In this document: piece after piece, positions 59,951-64,000 of the stretch
Position numbering within the stretch: the first letter of the stretch is position 1
Layout of the letters: every line of letters begins with the position of its first letter
Origin: Collybia mongolica
Lineage: Eukaryota > Basidiomycota > Agaricomycetes > Agaricales > Clitocybaceae
Direction: 5' to 3'
DNA: 64,000 nt
Assembly (NCBI GenBank): GCA_013420905.1
Contig: JAAXNY010000001.1
Coordinates: forward strand, 2,418,001-2,482,000
Notes under the pieces: model-generated
Databases searched by the model: none
Told to the model about the DNA's origin: nothing
The model's input: the letters and a program-made list of their open reading frames with translations, nothing else
Program-made: the position numbers and the translations under genes

Positions 59951-62192
59951 GAGGTGTGTTTATTACATACCTATTCACAGGTTTTTAACTGAAATGGGCA
60001 TATCAGATTTGTAGATCAAGACATGATCATGAGATTCTATTGGGATTTGGGAGTGGGCCATGTGTATTCCCATCAGGATGCACCAGATAAAGTATCTCAG
60101 CAAGAAGTTCAGGACATGGATGTAGAGTCTGACTCTGAGTTAAACTCATCAGATGTTGGTTTAAAAGGCACCATAGATCTTACTAAAGAAAGACTTGAAG
60201 AGGATGTGTAGCAGCAGCAGCAGACCTAGGCTTAGATGACAGGGAAAATGATGGCTGGTTGGATTCAGACACTGAAGAAGGAATTGTAAGGGGATCACTT
60301 GTTCATCCACATCTAGCTATCAGGATCACTATTGCACAGCTTGCATAGCATCATTATTACATCTATCATCCTGACATGCACTGCCTTAACCCCTTGGTAG
60401 AAAGTAATTTGCTCTGGACTAACATATCATAGATGGACTGTTGCATCAGCAGAGTTACTGATATCAGATTCTGTCATTACTTGAGACATAGCCACAATGT
60501 ACTGTATATAAGGTGCTCCTTCCTCCCTTGCAATAGACTTGGATTGGATTCTCTCCTCATGATCAAGCCTCTTGTGCTCTATGCTCATCCCTTCCCTGCA
60601 CAGTTGTCATACTGTGTATACTGCTCCCTGCCTGAGCCTCTTGGCAACATGGCCCTTACAAAATTACCATGGATCTACCAGATAACCAGGACTATGAGGT
60701 ACTCTCCTCAGAGGAGAAATTGGAGTGGGCAGATATGTACCCTTAGCTATAGTCAACTTAGAGCCACTATGCTTAAAAAATAAATATTATAAAATGTTTG
60801 TAAGACTGCAAGTCCTGTTCTATTCCAAAGATCATTACACAGCTTGCTCCTTCTCTGAACACAAGTGCACCTAAATGTACTGTGGCAGGTTACAAATGTT
60901 AAACACATCTTTTAACATACTATACAAAGATGCATGCTGGTAAATTAAGGGTATAATGAATGAGTGGCACTTCTATAATGGTATGGGGTGCCTGATTATG
61001 GCTGACAGTCAGGCAGAATGCAGAATACTGGACTTGAGCATTCACACCCAGAGAGAGGTTTTCTGGGAAGTCAATTAGCTGGGGCTTGCAAGACTTTATA
61101 ACATGGTCATGTTGTCATTGCTTAGGGTGTCCAAAGAGAACCAATGATCTGCCAAATCCAGACTAGAAGGGACTTGAGGAGCAATGGTATGATGAAAACA
61201 GTGTGGCAAATGCTGGAAACTTCTGACAGCCTGATGTGCCACTGAGAAGCATGAGGTGGTAAATAACAATGATATTGTATATGGCTGCTTACAGATTGAG
61301 ATTTTCAAGGGGGTGGCAGAATGGGAAATATGATATACACTTGCTTTTTTTTTTAAGGGCTCACTGGGACCCCCCCTGTTGGAGCATGGAGCTGTAAGGC
61401 CATGCAGTCTGAGTCATTACATGACAAGGAATGCCTAAGAACATACCATGGAGAATGGTATGAACTTCATAAAGTAGCAAATAGAATATTCTACATCAGG
61501 AAAACTACAGGTGCTTTATTTGTGTCTTACATGCCTTGGGAAAGGTTGAAAAGGCTGGAAAGGTCATAAAGCCAATAAGACACATGGACTTGGTTAATCC
61601 AAGTCAACTCTCTTGGGCAAGTTACATCACACTTGCTCATTCTCATAAAGCTATGGTTGTCTTTTATAAGACAAACCAACTTTGTAAAGCTCAAAATGCA
61701 CACCTGTAAGGACATGAATTCAACTCATAATCAGACATACAAGTGCAAAAAAAGGTTAAAAAGAGATAAAATTGAATCAAATGTATATGAAAATCTGCAT
61801 TGAAAGAGCTTTGTAGGGTATGTGAGGATTTAAGAAATGGATGTAGTGATGTGGCATGAAAAAAGCAACAGCTTGAGTGCTCATTTTGCTCACCACATTC
61901 AAGCCCTAGCACATCATTATCAAATTTTTGAACAGCTTCCTGTAGAATGGCATGGTGGGAGCGAGAATGCTCAACCATTGCTAAAAGATGAGATAGTGAG
62001 AACAGCAGCATGTACCTGGCTCACTGAGCAGGCTATTGGTTCCATCATGCCTCAAAATTTTGCACACAGTTTGAGTTCCATGATCCTTCCATCCCTTAAC
62101 ATCAATCTAAAGAAACCACTTTGTGAGAGGATGGCCCAACAATGGTTGGTGAAGTTAGGTTGGAGGCATACTGTTTTGCAGAAAGGTGTTTA
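59950..62192 (+). pseudogene. Decayed Agaricomycete DDE transposon, 5' part
   Basis: A plus-strand remnant with almost no CpG (I see one, near 61952) and many stops. The left part encodes an acidic word cluster (QDMDVESDSELNSSDVGLKG). The right part, open from 61837, reads WHEKSNSLSAHFAHHIQALA, PVEWHGGSENAQPLLKDEIV and MAQQWLVKLGWRHTVLQKGV. It resembles the helix-turn-helix region before the catalytic core of the fungal transposase family recognised by the words KG(V/W)Y.DGHER. The frame is interrupted after GTT TA by the Tc1/mariner element and resumes at 63803. The left end of the element was not found. Confidence 0.62.
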
Positions 62193-62403
62193 CAGTGGCT
62201 CAAAAAACTGCCCCAATGTTTGTACATTTTTGAAAGATCAATATGGTATGAAGTGCTGACATAAGCAGGGGACCTGGGGTAATTATGTAAGATACTATGA
62301 CATCGTGGCTTTCCAATGGACCCTGGATCATGTGATTTGGATCAATATCCATTAAGCTATAAGCCAAACAAAATGGCTACTCATTGGGGCAGTTTTTTGA
62401 CCC
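62193..62403 (+). repeat. Left 211-bp terminal inverted repeat of the Tc1/mariner element
   Basis: Begins CAGTGGCTCAAAAAACTGCC and ends GGCAGTTTTTTGACCC. It matches the inverse of 63590-63800 with about half a dozen mismatches, all in the inner third. The 19-bp word TCAAAAAACTGCCCCAATG occurs at its outer end and, inverted, at its inner end. Confidence 0.93.
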
Positions 62404-62553
62404 TTATCTTATTTTCCATTATTCTGGCATTTATGATCCAATGCAAGAACATTATGGACTGTGGGAAGAATAAACAATGTCATGTGACTTTATTTGTATC
62501 AATTTGACATGTTGGAATTGGTTCAATCATCTTCTTGACCTCTTACCACCATC

Positions 62554-63573
62554 ATGAAAGCCATTTCTACTGCTCAGCACAATACTGTTGTTTCTCTCCT
62601 CAATGAGGGCTATTCTCAGCGTCAAATCAAGGAGAAAACTGGTCTAGGGAAGGGTACCATCAGTAGGATCAGCAAAGATGTGGATGGAAACAAAGAAAAC
62701 AACCTTGGTGGCCGCCCCTCCAAGCTGTCTGTTCGTGACAAACAGTCAATTATTCGTCAAATCAAGTCAGGGAAGCTTGATAATGCAGTTCAGGCTACCC
62801 AATTCATCAATGGCATCATCCCCAATCCTGTCACACCCCAGACAGTCAGAAATGCACTCAAGGAAAATCAATTTTATGCTGCTACAAAGAGGAAAGCTCC
62901 TCTTCTCAAACGAGCCCATCGCATCCGGCGTCTCCAGTTTGCAAAATATCATGAAAGCTGGACTGTGGAGGACTGGAAAAGGGTTCTATGGACAGATGAG
63001 ACCAAAATCAATAGGATTGGGTCAGATGGAAAGGTTTATGTCTGGAAACAAAGGGGAGAACCACCATCTGATAGAACAACATCACCTACTGTCAAACATG
63101 GAGGAGGAGGAAACCTCATGGTATGGGGTTGTATGGGGTGGAATGGAGTGGGAAAGCTCATAGAGGTGCAGGGGAACATGGACAAGGTTCAATACTGTGA
63201 AATTTTGGAGAGTGGAGTTCAGGAAAGTTTTGAGAAGTTGGAAATGGTGGATGGCGAGCGCTACTTTCAGCAAGATAACGACCCCAAACACACATCTGGA
63301 CTGGCCACACAGTGGTTTGAAGACAACAACATTCAAGTCCTTGGCTGGCCTGCCCAATCCCCTGACATGAATCCAATAGAACACCTTTGGGAACATCTCA
63401 AGCGCCGTCTTAAAGAATATCCGACACCACCCAAAGGAGTACATGAGTTGTGGGATAGATTGGCTGAAGAGTGGGGTGAAATTCCACCAGAGGTATGCCA
63501 AAACCTGATAGAAAGTATGCCCAGGCGGATACAAGCAGTTATAAAGGCAAAAGGTGGTCATACAAAGTATTAG
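62554..63573 (+). CDS. Tc1-family transposase, DD34E, 339 aa, intact
   Basis: Cut-and-paste transposase acting in the nucleus on the element's own inverted repeats. The N-terminal paired-like DNA-binding region has MKAISTAQHNTVVSLLNEGY, SQRQIKEKTGLGKGTISRIS (helix-turn-helix, residues about 8-48), then GGRPSKLSVRDKQSI, a GRPR-like hook before the second helix-turn-helix. The catalytic triad is clear: Asp in VLWTDETKI (about residue 150), Asp in YFQQDNDPKHTS (about 243) and Glu in DMNPIEHLWEHLKRR, with 34 residues between the last two. The basic stretch KRKAPLLKRAHRIRRL may be a nuclear signal. It needs no intron, unlike neighbouring genes, as usual for Tc1. Length is normal for the family. 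Confidence 0.96.
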   Translation: MKAISTAQHNTVVSLLNEGYSQRQIKEKTGLGKGTISRISKDVDGNKENNLGGRPSKLSVRDKQSIIRQIKSGKLDNAVQATQFINGIIPNPVTPQTVRNALKENQFYAATKRKAPLLKRAHRIRRLQFAKYHESWTVEDWKRVLWTDETKINRIGSDGKVYVWKQRGEPPSDRTTSPTVKHGGGGNLMVWGCMGWNGVGKLIEVQGNMDKVQYCEILESGVQESFEKLEMVDGERYFQQDNDPKHTSGLATQWFEDNNIQVLGWPAQSPDMNPIEHLWEHLKRRLKEYPTPPKGVHELWDRLAEEWGEIPPEVCQNLIESMPRRIQAVIKAKGGHTKY

Positions 63574-63589
63574 ATAGAAAATTAATAGA

Positions 63590-63800
63590 GGGTCAAAAAA
63601 CTGCCCCAATGAGTAATCATTTTGTTTGGCCTATAGCTTAATGGGTTTTGATCCAAATCACATGATCCAGGGTCCATTGGAAAGCCACGATGTCATAGTA
63701 TCTTACATAATTACCCCAGGTCCCCTGCTTATGTCAGCACTTCATACCATATTGATCTTTCAAAAATGTACAAACATTGGGGCAGTTTTTTGAGCCACTG
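63590..63800 (-). repeat. Right 211-bp terminal inverted repeat of the Tc1/mariner element
   Basis: Inverse of the left repeat, beginning GGGTCAAAAAACTGCCCC and ending GAGCCACTG. It starts 17 bp after the transposase stop codon. Confidence 0.93.
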
Positions 63801-63802
63801 TA

Positions 63803-64000
63803 CATGGATGGTCATGAATGGGAGGATGTCATGAAGTATTGTGAGACCATTTTTCTTCCCAAGATGAAGGAATTTGAGAGGCACATGGTGCACTTTGAAG
63901 GCCCTGATCTAAAAAGGGTGGAACCAGTGCTTGAACCAGGAGAGCAAGTCCTCATTGCTGAGTTTCACAATGAGAGTTGTTGTCAACAAAATGAACACCA
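63803..64000 (+). pseudogene. Decayed Agaricomycete DDE transposon, 3' part, leaves the window
   Basis: Continuation of the remnant interrupted at 62192. It reads MDGHEWEDVMKYCETIFLPK, MKEFERHMVHFEGPDLKRVE and AEFHNESCCQQNEH. In related proteins the last words contain H-D-E-S, where the Asp is thought to be the first catalytic acid. Here it is Asn (AAT), consistent with a G-to-A change. The frame is open to the window edge, but CpG scarcity and the rest of the element say it is decayed. Confidence 0.62.

Larger units (their letters stand above)
62193..63800 (+). mobile_element. Tc1/mariner transposon, apparently complete
   Basis: A 1,608-bp element with 211-bp terminal inverted repeats flanked by a TA on each side (62191-62192 and 63801-63802). 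Removing the element and one TA rejoins the host frame as AAA GGT GTT TAC ATG GAT GGT (KGVYMDG), so the insertion is exact. It carries one uninterrupted transposase gene, and its normal CpG content contrasts with the CpG-depleted host. Whether it still moves cannot be told from sequence, but nothing visible is broken. Confidence 0.95.

Noticed and set aside
1..64000. CRISPR arrays, operons, bacterial ribosome sites, plasmid or phage origins
   Set aside because: The window is eukaryotic nuclear DNA: spliceosomal introns, Pol III tRNA with an intron, and fungal transposons. No spaced direct repeats of CRISPR type were seen.

Overview
The window looks like nuclear DNA of a mushroom-forming basidiomycete (Agaricomycetes). 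Most genes are cut by many short introns of about 45-65 nt with GT..AG ends. The gene content fits: Agaricomycete F-box/LRR proteins, a basidiomycete-type HET-domain protein, an mpaB-type oxygenase, a CPL1-like secreted protein and several fungal transposons. No operons, Shine-Dalgarno sites or CRISPR arrays are present. Coding calls were assembled by eye from open frames plus splice signals, so exon edges are approximate unless stated.

Layout. 1-10 kb: an aldo/keto reductase cut off by the window start (-), a Tvp38/VTT membrane protein (+), an intron-containing initiator tRNA-Met (-), a C2H2 zinc-finger protein resembling INO80 subunit Iec1 (-), a small unknown gene (-) and an mpaB/rubber-oxygenase-like ER enzyme (+). 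10.9-21.6 kb: three related F-box/LRR loci (one C-terminally short, one broken, one intact) enclose a Ctr copper transporter and a ferric/cupric reductase. These two could work together: the reductase makes Cu(I)/Fe(II) at the surface and Ctr imports Cu(I). 23.7-26.1 kb: a HET-domain gene broken by two stops and a frameshift.

26.1-31.1 kb is a transposon island almost devoid of CpG. It holds a decayed tyrosine-recombinase retroelement (RT, RNase H-like and recombinase segments, DIRS/Ngaro type), which is itself interrupted by a 724-bp terminal-inverted-repeat element.

31.4-41.7 kb is a housekeeping block: NC2-alpha/DRAP1 (+), GINS subunit Sld5 (-), a Dap1/PGRMC-like cytochrome b5-fold protein (-), a CPL1-like secreted protein (-) and the NuA4 subunit Epl1 (-). 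41.7-44.7 kb shows no convincing gene. 44.7-53 kb: an AzgA-type purine permease, the sterol C4-methyl oxidase Erg25, an F-box protein and a questin-oxidase-like enzyme, all on +.

53.6-59.4 kb holds two adjacent minus-strand genes of uncharacterised Agaricomycete families, one of them about 1,150 aa. They may form a mobile or domesticated module and are the best candidate for something undescribed. 59.95-64 kb is a second CpG-poor transposon remnant, disrupted exactly at a TA by an intact 1,608-bp Tc1/mariner element with 211-bp inverted repeats.
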